Source: Zhengitettix transpicula
Taxonomy: Eukaryota > Arthropoda > Insecta > Orthoptera > Tetrigidae
Direction of reading: 5' to 3'
Length of the DNA: 64,000 nucleotides
Assembly: GCA_037074705.1 (NCBI GenBank)
Contig: CM073594.1
Coordinates: 58,462,509 to 58,526,508 of the forward strand
Shown here: one piece after another, positions 47,057 through 59,949 of the stretch
How positions within the stretch are numbered: position 1 is the first letter of the stretch
How the letters are laid out: every line of letters begins with the position of its first letter
Notes under the pieces: generated by a model
What the model saw: the letters and a program-made list of their open reading frames with translations, nothing else
Databases searched by the model: none
What the model was told of the DNA's origin: nothing
Translations under genes and position numbers: made by a program

Positions 47057-50000
47057 GTCATGTATGTCTAACAAATGTGTAATCAGAATTTATAATTTGT
47101 TTATTAAACTTTTTATTGCCTGACTTATATTGATAGTTACGTTTATATTATAAATGAAACAAAATAAACGGAAACTTCTTCGGAAAAGATCATTCTAACG
47201 GGTCGGTATTTAACAACCAAATTGAAAATGAACAAATACTTAAATTATGAATATAAGTAGAAAATTTCTATTTTCCTTACACTAACTTATTATCCCTTTA
47301 GAATTTCCTTTGATTCGCTTTATGTAATACATATTATTCACTCTTGCCAATTTTTTTTCTCATTCTCATTCTCATGAATCTTTATTCGCTCTCTTTGTCC
47401 GTGTGAGTGGTAAAATATATCATGTTGGTACGTATCGCTTTTTAGAGGTTGGCTTTGGAGTGTCATTCCGCCGTCATGTGATATCATTTTTCTAGATTCC
47501 CTGTGCCCGGAGGAAACGTCTTCGGAGAGATGAAAAATCCGTGTGACTGGCAAAGCGGATATTAACACTCGGTTTCTCACTGCCATATTGCCCAGAAATC
47601 TTTCCTCTGAATTTTTCGTGCAAAGAATTAATTAAAAAAGACCTGCCGCTCGCGAGGTAAAAATCTAATTAAAGCAAGCTTGTATTTGTAACAAAGTAGG
47701 GGGAAAAAATTAAAATGCGACCGTTCACTTCTTTTCTGGAGGGCACTAAGCTCTCGACGTCGTCGCTGTCACAAAGAATATGCTGTTTTATTTATTTTAG
47801 ACGCTTAATGAATCGTACTGGAAATATAATAATGTGAGATGGGAAAATTTCCAGCGTATTTCAGAGCAGAAGTAGTCTGTAAAAAGAAACGAACAATAAT
47901 TTTAACTAAAGGGAAACAAGTTTAACTTAAAAGTACGTTGAGATTTATGATTTAAGTTAACAACGTAAATTGATATTACATTGATTGAAATTTATGATCA
48001 ACACTCTTTAGTTTCAGCAATTGAAATACTTACCTTCCGATTACATTCAGTAATGATAAAAAAATTAGCTTTAAATCCTTTACAAACTGCAATTGACATT
48101 ATGGCCTAAGCTCCGAAATGTTAAAGTGATAATTATCTGTCATTGCCATTGGAATTAATTAGCCGTCAGCTATAATTACGCGATAAAACAGTACCTAGTG
48201 AAACAATGCGATTGAAAGGTCATCAAGTTCGTTCTCTATAATGATTATTGTGATATTATTAATTCAATTAAAACCTTTTTAAAACGGTTGATCGAACAAC
48301 AAAGTAAGTTATCATGTTACATAAAATAGGAACTTCCGTCCTGAGTCCAGAAAAACAAGCATGACAATTACATTTAATCATTCTAAGAACGACGTAAACG
48401 TATAAACTCCACCACACATATTAATGCATAAAATAAAATTGATCAGAAATACATTGTATCCTATACCACAATAACACACCAGGAACATTCAGCGGTCAAG
48501 CCGACACCGCTAGTATCAAATTATATTTCAGAAACAAAGTAAACTAAATGAATTTCAGAATATAATTCAATGCATCTGGTCATTTACATGTATTTCGTAT
48601 AATAGGAATATATTATTTGCAACCATATCACGTTATATTAAATGAATAATTTGTTATCAAATTATCAAAGCATCAAAATAAATAAATCAACATATTTATA
48701 TAATAATCATTTCCATTATTTTAATATTAGAAAACAATTTTACATGGACAATTATTGTTAATGGATAACTCAATTACAAGCTTAGATCTTACATAATTGT
48801 ACATGATTTATTTGTTAGATTGCATTAATATCAAGACAAAATTTCTTAGCAATTAACTGAATTTTTTAAAATAAATATCTACTGTCTCATAATTAATATT
48901 TCAGTGTCCTGTTTTATTATTTTAATCATAAATTTTGTTTCAGGCATTGGCTCAGTTCTCTCCCGTCACCAGGTATTTACTTTTTTTTATTAATTTAATA
49001 ACTCTTCAGGCTTTAATAATAATTAGTTATATTTAATTGATTCTAAATTTTGTTATGATTCAATTTAAACTTCTTCTTTTGAACCAATATGTTTTAATTG
49101 TTAACTTGACAAAGACCTGATATAATCTCAAAACGAAATTATATAATTTGGTCTCATAGGTTTTAATACCATTAGTTTAATATTATTAGGTCCCTTATGC
49201 CGAATATGTAGAATAAATTCAATATGATTGTAATATAAATATGGTTACCTCGTCCAGATATCGGATTTCCGTAATATTAAATGAATATTTGTCAAAAGAA
49301 AAACTAGTTTCAACAGAATAAAATGAAATAAAAAACAATTTTTTCACATTTGAGGAAAATAATTTTTACATATATGTGCATACCACTGTTATATTTCGAA
49401 ATTGATAAACAAAAATTTAATAATATTATAATATTTTTATTAACGTTAAAGGGGCGTGTGATAACAGTGTAAAAATATTTCCTCTAATTTACTACGTGGA
49501 AAACAGGAACTTCAGGATACAGTGACGATGGGACCCATTTTTTGCGTTATTTTTGTGTAATCGATACAATTTCTGCTTTCCCAGATTACAAAATAATATC
49601 ACTTGGGTCTTATGTTGTATTTTACACGAGAAGTTGTTTATTCTAATTGAGTTGTGTGAAAGCTAAGAATTTACATTTTGCAGTTCGTTAAATAAACATA
49701 TTTTATCTGTCGCTTCACCGTGGATCTGTCAACATGATACATTATTTATGACTTATAAAATCTTATATTGTTTTGCTTTAATTCATACAGATATACTGTT
49801 TCGGGAATGACCGCATTTAAATGTGAGGATTAGTAATTGAACAAAATATGGCAGATCTAGATATTGTTCTGATCCGGGTTGAAAACCTAGGAACCATAAC
49901 AATGCGTCTGCATGGCTGTTCAATTGGGATTTATTTTATGTCTATGAATTAAATGGATTAATACAAGCGAACATCAAGAGGATATGTTTCAAAAACGGTC

Positions 50001-53000
50001 AGTTATATTGAGCCCTGGTTTGGAACTCGAGCTGCATTGTGCTAGCTGAGTGGAAGGGAATTAGGCTAATTGAATTTTTCACCATAATGCAGCCAACGGG
50101 CCTTCGTTACATACCACGGGGGACAGAAATGTCACGCCTCGTTTGTGATCGCCCAATGCAGGCAGAGCTCGCAGGCTTGCAATTGTCGTAATTTCTAGCC
50201 TGAAAAACAAAATAACTGATTTGGTTCATGAAAGAGAAAACTGTTACTCATTTTTGATCTATTAAATAGATGGATTTTGTTTAATACTCGCGTTCGCATT
50301 TTCACGAAACAGGGGTACCATTTTCACACCTTAAATGTAGTTAAATGCTTCTTTTATTTATAAAAATGTGTCAAAAGTTCTGATATTTTACACCTATATA
50401 AGTATATAACACCATTTATAACAGAAATTTTCTTTCGTCATAAAGCTGCATTTTATTGAAATGAACTTCAATGCTTATTATTGTTATAATAATACGTACA
50501 AAGTTTCAAACGGGTAGATGGACAACCATCGCCATGGTTGTGTCTATCGTAATTTCGTCGTCGAGTGTTGGCATCTCTCTCACGGTTTCTCCTGATGTTA
50601 TATGGAACGGGTCAAAGAAAAAGACGCTGCTTCTGGGAAAACCAATCCTATTTCCTATTACTTCAATCACAACGTAGCACTCTCAGTAGTCCCTTTCCAT
50701 CACATAATATCATAAAATCATTTACTGACTTACAAAGTTTGGAAAAATATGATATTTTTTATTTAAACGAGTTCAATTGTAGCGGCAAATGAACTTGGTT
50801 TACTGTGGAAATAAATAAACTTATATTTACTACTAAATAGTTCTTATTTTTCAGTTTCAAGCATTTTATATCGATGCATAAAAATTATTTAGTGAGAGTA
50901 TAAATTTAAAGTTACATTTATTCTGGATTCCAAGGCTGCTTTAGAAAATCCTAGAACAAAATAAATATAATCACTGTAAGGGTCAACTCAGAAAAGGATA
51001 AAAGTAGATTAACTTAGCAGTCGAAATTCTTGACTTGAGCGGTATATATTTTCATGGTTTTAATTCAGATAATCAAATCTTCGTAAGTTCATTAAAACAG
51101 TGTGCCTTCGTTTCTAAACATTCACTTAGAATTTTAAATTTTATTTTTTATTCATTACAAAACGTTTATCCTAGGAAGAATTTGAAATGAGTGAAATATT
51201 CCCATCAAAACTGTGTTTGTTTTTTCTCTTCATCGAAACATAACGGTACGAAAGTGAAAGTATGCAACACTGTGACACAGCGAGCATCGTAAATTTTCAG
51301 ACGTTGTAACCATAGCAATTGTTACGAAAATGGTGCTAGGTCCGACCACCAGGTGATATTATCTTCTACTGTTATCTGAAGATTAATGACGTCCCTAATG
51401 AATCGGTAAATTAATGATCTAATAAATCAATACCCGAGCTCAATATGTGGTTTTGCATAAGCGCAGATTGTACCGAATGTTTTAAATAGTTTTTTTCTTA
51501 CGGTGGAACGATCTCAATTCAACGGCTTCAAAATAGCAAAAAATTATTACCATTGATTTATGATATGGTGGTAAGGAAGGGAACATAATATGTTATACTT
51601 GCCATCTGAATGATTTATAACCAAGTAATTACCAGACCTGAAAAAAAATTCCCGAATATATTTATTAAAAGTTATTAATTATGAGCACACTAAATAAAAA
51701 TATTACGGTAATAGTCTTTAGTAAAGTTATGAGGCAAATTTTCAGACAGAAATATAGACATATAGATTCTTTCATATTTCTTGTTGTTATTAATTCTATG
51801 ATGGGACGTTAGAATAAAATAATTCAAAAATAATTCTATGTAAACTATATTAATATATTTTCGGTTTCCGTTAGCTAACAAGTAGATTTGAAAAGTTATG
51901 GACTCAAATACGGATATGTTAAACTACTAGACTGCGTTTAGATTGTCTTTTATATTTTCCAAACCATTGAAAAACTATAAAACGTAAAGTATTCATAAAT
52001 TACTGAAATTAAAGATTTAAATATATAATTTTTCATTGAAATAAATTGTCGAGATTTCTAAATCATCCAAAGCCACTAAATTACGTTTTACTTGCATTTT
52101 CTGTTTCTTGTGTTGTCAATCTCTTTTTAATCTGCGTCTAGACTACATAATTTTCCATGCAGTCAGATCCGCTTTTATTCTCCATTCTATTACGACTTTT
52201 GGAACTGAAAAGAAGCTGATCCTCTCTGGCCAGATTAGAACGGGATGGAATATTATTTCGTTACACTTCTCCACACAGCAGCGAGCACGGAAAATGATGG
52301 AACCGAAGTAATATCCTGTAACATTGACAGAAGTTAGTAATCGATCTACATACAGAGCCACTTTATTTATCGTAGCAAAAAAATTGTAATTAAAACGTAT
52401 GTTCTAGTGCCAATATTTTTTACACAATAGAAAATCCCTTTCCGATATTTTTTTTGTTTATCACTGTAAAGTTAAGGAGAAACTGTTTATTAATATTTTA
52501 TACACAATTCGTTTTGCTTAAATCAGCCGCTGAAAATTAAAAAACTGCAAATATTAAATGGATGCATAAAAAAAATACAAAAAAATAAAAGCGACACAGT
52601 CAAACGGCAAACATATTAAAAATAAAACATTTGAATACATTGTTATTCAGTTGAAAGTATTAATTTGATTTAAATAACACAATGGGATTATTTATTCTAT
52701 TATTGAATGTGTGTTGACTGAAGCTGCTATTATTTATTGAATAAATAACTCGTGAAAAACGTTGGAGTACTACAACACACGTTGATTTAATTTTACTCTT
52801 TCGTGCAAACGGGCAACAATAAATTTATTTTGGTGCTCAAAGCAGAAAGAATTTTCTGTGTCAAATATCTTCAAGAGCCAGTTAAATAATGAGGGGCCGT
52901 TTCTCCCTAAAATAAAATGTCTTACGCGCAGGATAATTTGTATATTTATTTTAACAGTCCCGACTGTCGTTTACTTATGGGGATGAGGATAGAAGAACGG

Positions 53001-53037
53001 AAATTTTGTTGTAACTACTGCTAAATTTAGGGGTTAT
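47057..53037. other. AT-rich stretch with several candidate regulatory islands
   Basis: Islands with more GC lie at 47340-47770, 48100-48210 (GATAATTATC palindrome, GGAATTAATTAGCCG, TAATTACGCG) and 50010-50200 (GGCTAATTG, a CCATAATGCAGCC segment). Frames 47338-47586, 50471-50792 and 52108-52361 have no recognisable domain. The rest is AT-rich DNA without repeat partners in this window. Confidence 0.35.
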
Positions 53038-53057
53038 CTTCTTCTTCTTCTTCTTCT
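53038..53057 (-). repeat. (GAA)n tail of the LINE
   Basis: The plus strand shows CTT repeats, which on the LINE sense strand form the (GAA)n 3' tail after the C-terminal coding region and a short 3' UTR. Confidence 0.8.
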
Positions 53058-53097
53058 GCTTTCCAGGATTAGTCTTTTAGCCTGATCCGACTTCACC

Positions 53098-53358
53098 TCA
53101 CCATCTTAACCTTGGTCTTCCAACCCTCCTTTTGCGTAATGGTTTATATGCCAGCAATTGTTTTGGAAATCTGTCTCTAGCCATTCGGATTACATGCTCT
53201 CTCCACCTTTCTTTATACCCTGTTAACTTATCTGTGATCGCCTGAACACTTAGTTCCTCCCATATGGAAGTCCTCCTTATTTTATCCATCCTTGTACACC
53301 CTTTCACTGCTCTAAGAAATTTCATTTCACCTGCCTCTATATGTTTGTTACCCAGCAA
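53098..53358 (-). pseudogene. LINE pol C-terminal domain
   Basis: 86 codons in the frame, with homology starting just before the first Met (VVPTMLYGSDCW). Visible landmarks are EMKFLRAVKGCTRMDKIR, ERWREHVIRMARDRFPKQLL and KRRVGRPRLRW, the RFxRxVxGxTRxDxIR...WxxHxxRMxxxRxPKxxLxYxPxGKRxxGRPRxRW pattern of LINE C-termini in many insects. It directly follows the deletion that removed the end of the RT palm/thumb. Confidence 0.8.
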
Positions 53359-53481
53359 TCTGACCCATACAACATTGTAGGAACTACCATCACCTTATAA
53401 AATTTGGTCATCGCCGAATAGCAATGTGTTTAGATATTCAGTGTGTCCCAGTTTTATGCCTGGTGCTACATTATCTTCCTT

Positions 53482-53961
53482 TCATTTCCTTACCAGATCA
53501 TCTATGTATAAGTTAAACAGAGTTGGTGACATACTGCAACCCTGCCTTACACCTTGATTAATGGTAATTTCTTGGGTCATCTGTTTTCCAGTATCTATCA
53601 CAATACTGGTGTTCCTATATAAGCTCTGAATAACTTCTATAAAATGTTTAGGAAATCCTCTTCTTTCCACAATTGACCACAACATATCTCCATTAACAGG
53701 ATCGAATGCTTTTTCATAGTCCACAAACGCTACATGTGTTTCCAGGTTAAATTCTATTCGTTTCTTTATTATTTGTTTTAATACAAAAACATCGTCAATA
53801 CATGATCTTCCTCTCCTGAAGCCAGGCTGTTCTAATAAAACACAATCAGAGATAGCCTGTAGCCTGGTATTAATTATTCTGCTAAAAATTTTGTATGAAG
53901 AATTAAGGAGACTTATGCCTTTGTAGTTCTCTGGGTTATTCCTCTCTCCATTTTTAAACAT
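53482..53961 (-). pseudogene. LINE reverse-transcriptase domain (partial)
   Basis: 159 codons. YKGISLLNSSYKIFSRIINTRL lies at residues 13-34, QPGFRRGRSCIDD at 45-57, the first catalytic aspartate in AFVDYEKAFD at 78-87, and the motif B block GVRQGCSMSPTLFNLYIDDL at 137-156, followed by a stop. The usual FADDQ box lies downstream in a different frame as FGDDQ. The enzyme normally reverse-transcribes the element RNA at a nicked target. Here it is interrupted by stops on both sides, and the ATG is not the true protein start, since RT homology continues upstream (IPDEWKISRVIS). Confidence 0.85.
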
Positions 53962-54735
53962 CGAAATAACCCTGGAAATCTTCCATTCATCAGGGATTTA
54001 ATGTTTTATCCAGCACATGCTATACAAATGTAGAATTCTTCTTTTTAGAGTTCTACCTCCATACTTTATTAGTTCCGACCCAATTCCATCTATGCCAGCG
54101 GCTTTTCTGTTATTTGTTTTATTCATAGCATATTCCAGTTCTTCCAATCGATAAAGTCTACACCAATGGAATCTTCTGGTGTATCAGGCGTTTCTTTTAC
54201 CATTGGATCATACCATAGTCTTTTATAATGTTTTATGCAATCTTCCTTCGGTATAACATTTAATCGTGCTGTATCTTTCTCTGTCTTATTAACATGTTTT
54301 ATTAACTTGTATGCTATTTCCTGTATACCATTAAGTTCATCCTGTATTCCACTTATGAATCTGTCCCGTGATGCAATGTGTGCCTGCCTTACTATTGATT
54401 TTGTACGGTCCCGAATACTATGCTACTTTTCCTTCGTCTCCTCTGTTTTCTTTTGTAGGTGCTCTCTATATGCTTTGTTCTTCTCTTCGATGGCTTGTGC
54501 TATCTCTTCGTGCCAGATTTTTAAACCTCTTTTTCGTTTATTTTTGGTTCTGAAACCTAAAACTTCCGTTGATATTTTTGTGATAGTATTCTTTGATATT
54601 TTCTCATTCTATGTTGACATTGTGGTCTATTTTTGTTTGTTCGAGCAGTTTTGTTAGACTGATTTGATATAGATTTCGAATACTGTCTTTCTTCAGAAGG
54701 TATGTTATTTAAGGCTTATATCGATTGAAACAACG

Positions 54736-57700
54736 CGTTCCGATAAGACAATCTAGTACCTTTTATGTTGTCGGGTGTTGTTCTCTTATTCATGGATTTG
54801 TAACCTTTTATTGCTGTAATATATTGCGTAGCTAACAAGAATCTCTAAAGAAGGTAGCGTGGGTTGTCGATTACATAAACACGTCTCTAAAAGAACAGAT
54901 CAGAATAAGATACAGTGATTATACAACTAAACAAACGTGTTTAATACAAAATTTTCATATTGTTCCAGACAAGATAAATGAAGAAAATTAAATTAAAAAT
55001 TTTATTCTGGAAGTGGCGGGTTTCGAATTCGGAATTCCGTTAATTATAATTGAGTGACACTCGATCACTGGAAATGTTTGTCGGGTAACGCGCCTATATA
55101 AATTCGACCATATTTCCTATCGTTGTACTACATATATTGTGATCGGTCTGTTTCTGTTTACTAAGTGCTATTTCGGGCGCCAAAACACATGAGACGTAGA
55201 ACACAATTATTAAATGGACTACTCGGAGATTATTAGGCATGTGAGTTCTCAAAGCGACATGCAGAGAAATGAAAGTGATCTTGCAGCGGCGTATTAAAAG
55301 AGACAGGCCTGCCGAGGGACCGGTGACAAATGAAATGCGCCGGGCGTACAAGGCGATGGGAACTCCAACTGGCGGTAACTCACTGGTAATTGGCGCATTC
55401 GTCAGCGGAGCCTGGGTCTCTCGGTCCAGAGATAAAACTCGGACCGTTGATAGAGAGCCGCCGCGCACAGTGATTCCCCTAATTGCTCGAGTGACGGTCC
55501 TTTGTGAGGATTACAACCATGCAGTTTCTTTGATACCGTAATGAGCACATGTTGTCTAACTGAAAAGGAAATTATCAATGTACTTATTAACATATCTTCT
55601 AGGACTTTCTTTAGCGTCAGAAATTAGATAATTTTATTCCACGACTCATAAATAAACCATCTACGAATTAAAATAAACTGTGGAGTCACTATAAAAATAC
55701 ATATCGATTAGAAGACTAATAATAATAATGTCATGTTCCATAGATACTGTTTAGAAGCCAAGCATCGATGATGTTGAATGTATCAGATTGTAAATGTTTT
55801 ATATATTCTAGATTATATATATATATATATATATATATATTACAAATTAATTTTTTATGCTATTTAAAATTAGTAACAATACATGCCGATGATGATTAAT
55901 AGTTCATTCTGACTGCTTTTAACGTAATTTTACATCTCGCATTATTCTATTAAGTATTTTACTAAACAGAAGTAGCGACTAAGGAGAAATGAAGTAAGCT
56001 CAGCTTTAAATTGACTTTTGTTATTAGATAACTGTATAATTCTTTGTCGCATATTGTTAACGATTTAAATGCCTGTTTACTGCTTTCTGTTCTATTGAAA
56101 ATGATTTACATTTTTAGTAGAGGTTACGTTTGTTTCCTGTAATAAAGTTATGAAAATCAGAATTTTTAGTGAATAAGTACGTATTTGTAATCTCAAATAA
56201 CATCAATGAGTTAATGTATTGACACGACAAAGTGAAAATACATACTATTTTAAAGAGACCTGACGTACAGATTTTGAGCAACGAAAAGCTACTTTTTGTC
56301 TGTTTAATAACCCCAGAATATAATTTCATAGGACAAAACGAAATGAAAATATGCAAAGGAAAGTAGTTGACTAGATTTTAATTAATTGAAGTTCGTCATA
56401 ATTATTACTGCATATGTTGCTGTGCTGAGTTTCTTTAGTAATTTATTAATATTATCCGTACATTTTAATTAATTATTCACTAGGAGACCTAATAATGAAG
56501 CTTCATTTACAATATTATGATTGTTCGTTAGAGCTATACGATGTAACGTTTTGTTATACATGTTAAATTCCATAAAATATATTTTAAAACAGTTAAATGT
56601 TAAAACATTTACAGAAAAACAGTTTAATAGAAGATATAAATTGTAGTCTTATAATATTTATAAGTGAAAATTTTTCTCCTGTAGTATAGGGTTGCCGGTA
56701 TTTAGGGGTTTATTTTAGTAGAAATCTTGAGGAGTGAAGATTAGATGAATTTCACGACCGGGAAAATGTGTAAATATTCACATTTCATTTGTGAAATATT
56801 GGTAAAATAATAGACTATTTAACGTTTGTTATAATTAATAAGCGACCGTAATTAAGGACCGTAATGTAAGTAACATTTGAGAAATATTTTGATACATTTA
56901 TGACGTTTCGATTTAAATTAAGAGTTTTTTTTGTCAACGAATAGTGCCATGAAAACTAAGATCGGAGGGCGAATTCTATAAAACCCCTCAAAGATTGTAC
57001 AACAGTAAGTCACAGAATATATTTGTTTAATATTGTGGTATTTATATTATCACTTTTTTGTCTGAATTGGTTATCTTTCTTATTCGTTAATAGTATTCCG
57101 ATTGCTTTTCTTACTTAACGTTTTGAAAATAATTTTTTTTGGTAATCGGTTTCATTGTCTTAGGATGTCTTTTAAAATTTAAGATTTTGAATAAATTTCG
57201 AACAACTGCTAGGAAGATTTAAATTTACCTTATGTTATTTAGCCCATCTAAGATCAAAAAAATTTCAGTTAGGCCAACATAATTTAAAACATTATTTTTA
57301 TTGTGAATTTTGTAAACAACATTATGATTACCAAAAAATATTAAGAAGACCTTTGTGACATATTATAAATTTAGACAGAATCTTGTTTTAAAGATTATGG
57401 AAACTCTCTCTTTTCTTTAAAGAACTGTTATTTGACAATTACTTACATTTACGTCGAAACTTCTAATCTATAATTAAGTTACCTTTGTGTTGCATTATGG
57501 ACCGATATTCCTTTTAATAATTATTAACTTACAACAAAAGTTAAACTGAACAATTTTAGTAAGATTGCCAGACTTCTAGTAAACATATAAGTGTTTATCA
57601 AGTTCCTCATTATTCTCTGTTAGTATAAGGTGTGAGTTGTAGTAAACTCGTAAGTATTCAGGCCGTCTTACTTCGCATTTTAGTGAGATCCATTGAGAAG

Positions 57701-58599
57701 ACTCACTCTCTCTTTCCCTCTTTTTGAGCTCATTTGAATCTGCAGACGTCAGTTCGCAACGGTCTCACTGCAGCCGCCGATATCCGTATCCAAAAGTTTG
57801 AAATATTCAGTGGCAATATTTGCTGGCACGTCGAAAACACACGCGTGGAAGTCGGTTCTCGCTCTCTTCCGACTCAAATATTTATGACGTAACTTTGAAG
57901 CAGAGAACGAACGTCTCGCCCTGGTCTCCGCCTTTTTTTTTCTCACGACGGTATAATGGGAATAGAGGTCGCGTATAATTTCGCAAATTGCCTGAAAGTC
58001 AAAGACTGAGGCTTGTATTGTTAATGGCCTTTACTTTAACTTTTCTCAGAGAAATCTGCAAAGTTTCAAAACAGCAGTTTTTTGAGTTGCAAAATTAAAA
58101 TATGGCGTCACAAATAATTAATAAGACAGGACCGGTCACTAATATTCAAATAAAGCAGTAAAAAACGAATTCAAGTCCTCAATTTGTATTTGAAAAATTA
58201 GTAAACATCCTTAAACTAAAAACAGAAGATTTCGTCATTATCCTGGCATATTTACCTGCAAAAATCAGAAGCATAATAAGAATTACAGAACATATTACGA
58301 ACACAATTTATAAAGATTCAAGTACAGATGCTTTACCCCTATAAAAATTTACGTAAAATAAAGAAAATTGATGATATTTCATCTACGAAACATTGTTACA
58401 TATCGAGTTTTTTTTATTTTTTAACATTTATTTGGTATCTTACTATCTATAAGATTTTATCGTTCTGAAACACATATATGAAGGTTTAAAACAGTGATAT
58501 TTACTTAAATGATTTTTCGTTATGATAAACCTAGAATATGATTTCTCCTTAGTTAAATCTATAGGTCTTTTCCTTTTAAGTTTTCTTAACATTATTGGT
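54736..58599. other. AT-rich stretch with candidate regulatory islands
   Basis: The islands lie at about 55255-55510 (GGTAACTCACTGGTAATTGGCGC, CCTAATTGCTCGAG) and 57650-57970 (with a C/T-rich segment). Frames 55094-55468 (minus), 55269-55541 (plus) and 57749-57946 (minus) have no known domain. The rest is AT-rich, including a (TA)n tract listed separately. Confidence 0.35.
55813..55841. repeat. (TA)n microsatellite
   Basis: About 29 bases of alternating TA/AT. Confidence 0.9.
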
Positions 58600-58862
58600 G
58601 GGGGGAGGTTTGTGAAATTAATCGGTTAGGATGTAGGATGGATCTGCGCAGTTGGCTATTGAATAATTTTTTTTGCTACTTGTACTATTGTTGGAGTATT
58701 CAGGTCTGTGTGGATTCGGTGGTTGGGGAAATACGAAAGACAGTTGATGATGTATCTTAGTGCTTTATTTGTTTGAATTTCTTTAATGTGACAATTATAT
58801 GCTGCGGCCAAAATATTACGAGAGTATTGCCAGATAGGGGATATTGGTGATGTATAGATCAG
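58600..58862 (-). pseudogene. Jockey-type LINE C-terminal scrap
   Basis: The minus-strand frame 58862-58656 (69 codons with stop) reads IYTSPISPIWQYSRNI, CHIKEIQTNKALRYII and FPNHRIHTDLNTPTI. This matches the post-RT segment of Jockey/CR1-type LINEs: LYxSxIRPxxxYxxPxW...HIKxLQxxQNKxLRxI...PWxxxNxxIHxDLxIPxI. Just downstream, in another frame, HPNRLI matches the HPNPL end motif. No poly(A) or borders are seen. It is a short dead fragment. Confidence 0.7.
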
Positions 58863-59518
58863 TTATTTGGTTCTTAGTGACAGTGGAGAATTAGGTGATA
58901 GTAGCGGTTTTAATAATATAAATATTGTATTAAGTTAACACATCATTGAATTAAATTTCTTTACTATACAGGGCCATTTTACTTCACGGTAAAACTATTT
59001 AATAATCAATGAACAATTAGATAAAATAATTGTACATTTCGTTTCATAGAATATTTTTTATGCTTATATTTGTATTGTTTACCTATCATTTAAGAAAATA
59101 TTTCAGTTATTCTCAGACAAAACTTTACAAACGTAGAATAAAATGCGGAATTTTCATGGTTTTATTTAACCTCATGGAGAAAATTTGGAAATTCTGATTA
59201 CTCAAATATGTCTAACGAAGAATTTACTTAAAATTTTAAAATATTTATTACAAACATTATAGTGATATGTATAGTTATTAATAATATACTTAATTAAATG
59301 TATTTCAAGAAACCATGAATAAAAAGACTTCCAAAACGTTATTTAATTTATTTACTGCAGTTGTCTTCACACTTTTTAACAGCGCTGAGTAAAATTTTTT
59401 AGTTATCATTCCTTAAAATATTCACACAAAAATATATTCAACTTTTAGTAGATTATTTTTCTAACTCACTATCATTCTGTATCCATTTAAAAGTCAAAGC
59501 TTTTGCCTGTATGTGTTT
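58863..59518. other. AT-rich noncoding stretch
   Basis: No feature seen. Confidence 0.4.
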
Positions 59519-59714
59519 CCAACGTTTTGAGGTCTTCCTCTGTCATCGTCTTCTGGCTATTAATGTTGTTTCAGTTGTGAAACCGACAAATTCAACCTAT
59601 TACTTGTAAGTGGCGAAACCACTAAAAATTGTAAGTCTGGGTTCGCCATTTTCACAACGTAAACAACGATAGTAGCCAGATGATGATGACAGTGCCGGTC
59701 ATAGAAACGTTGAG
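59519..59714. repeat. ~67-bp imperfect inverted repeat with CAACGTTTC/hammerhead-like boxes
   Basis: The arm 59519-59585 aligns with the reverse complement of 59647-59714 along its whole length. Shared blocks are CAACGTTT, CTGTCATC.TC.TCTGGCTA, GTTGTTT and GTTGTGAAA. On the outward strands each arm reads CCAGA(A/T)GA, a stem (ATGAC facing GTCAT in the right arm), then (G/A)AAACGTTG. The spacer contains a second small palindrome, AGTGGCGAAACCACT. The frame 59680-59865 starts inside the right arm and is not a gene. Confidence 0.75.
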
Positions 59715-59949
59715 ATCCAGTTTGAAACTCAAAAGATTTTTCTCAATTAACGTTACAGCTTATTTAACGACACTTCGTCTGACCACTGACGAATTTGTAA
59801 ATAAACACACATATTTATATTTTGAATTCATAATTAATTATAAGACCAACTATTTGGTCGTGTAATTAATTATTAAATGAAATAAGACGTTAAATCTGCG
59901 TGTTCTATATTAAATTCACTTTATTATGAACCAGAACTATTACGAAATA

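Larger units (their letters stand above)
53038..54735 (-). mobile_element. Non-LTR retrotransposon (LINE), 5'-truncated and internally deleted
   Basis: Read on the minus strand from about 54735: a connector region (KGLKIWHEEIAQAIEEKNKA, NKTNNRKAAGIDG), the RT domain, the RT catalytic box LNTLLFGDDQ (near 53406-53418), then an abrupt jump to FYKVMVVPTMLYGSDCW and the C-terminal GRPRLRW. About 150 residues normally between the DDQ box and the VxPTxLYGSExW motif are missing. The 3' end is (GAA)n, the tail style of some LINEs. Several stops and at least one frameshift (near 54150) show it is dead. The endonuclease domain is absent. Confidence 0.85.

Noticed and set aside
50000..50060. Reverse tRNA-like sequence (GGTTTGGAACTCGAGC...GCTAGCTGAGTGG)
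   Set aside because: It resembles a truncated tRNA-derived head in reverse, but the match is weak and no SINE body is recognisable.
55015..55050. GGCGGGTTTCGAATTC as a pol III B box
   Set aside because: An isolated B-box-like word without an A box or tRNA arms; likely chance.
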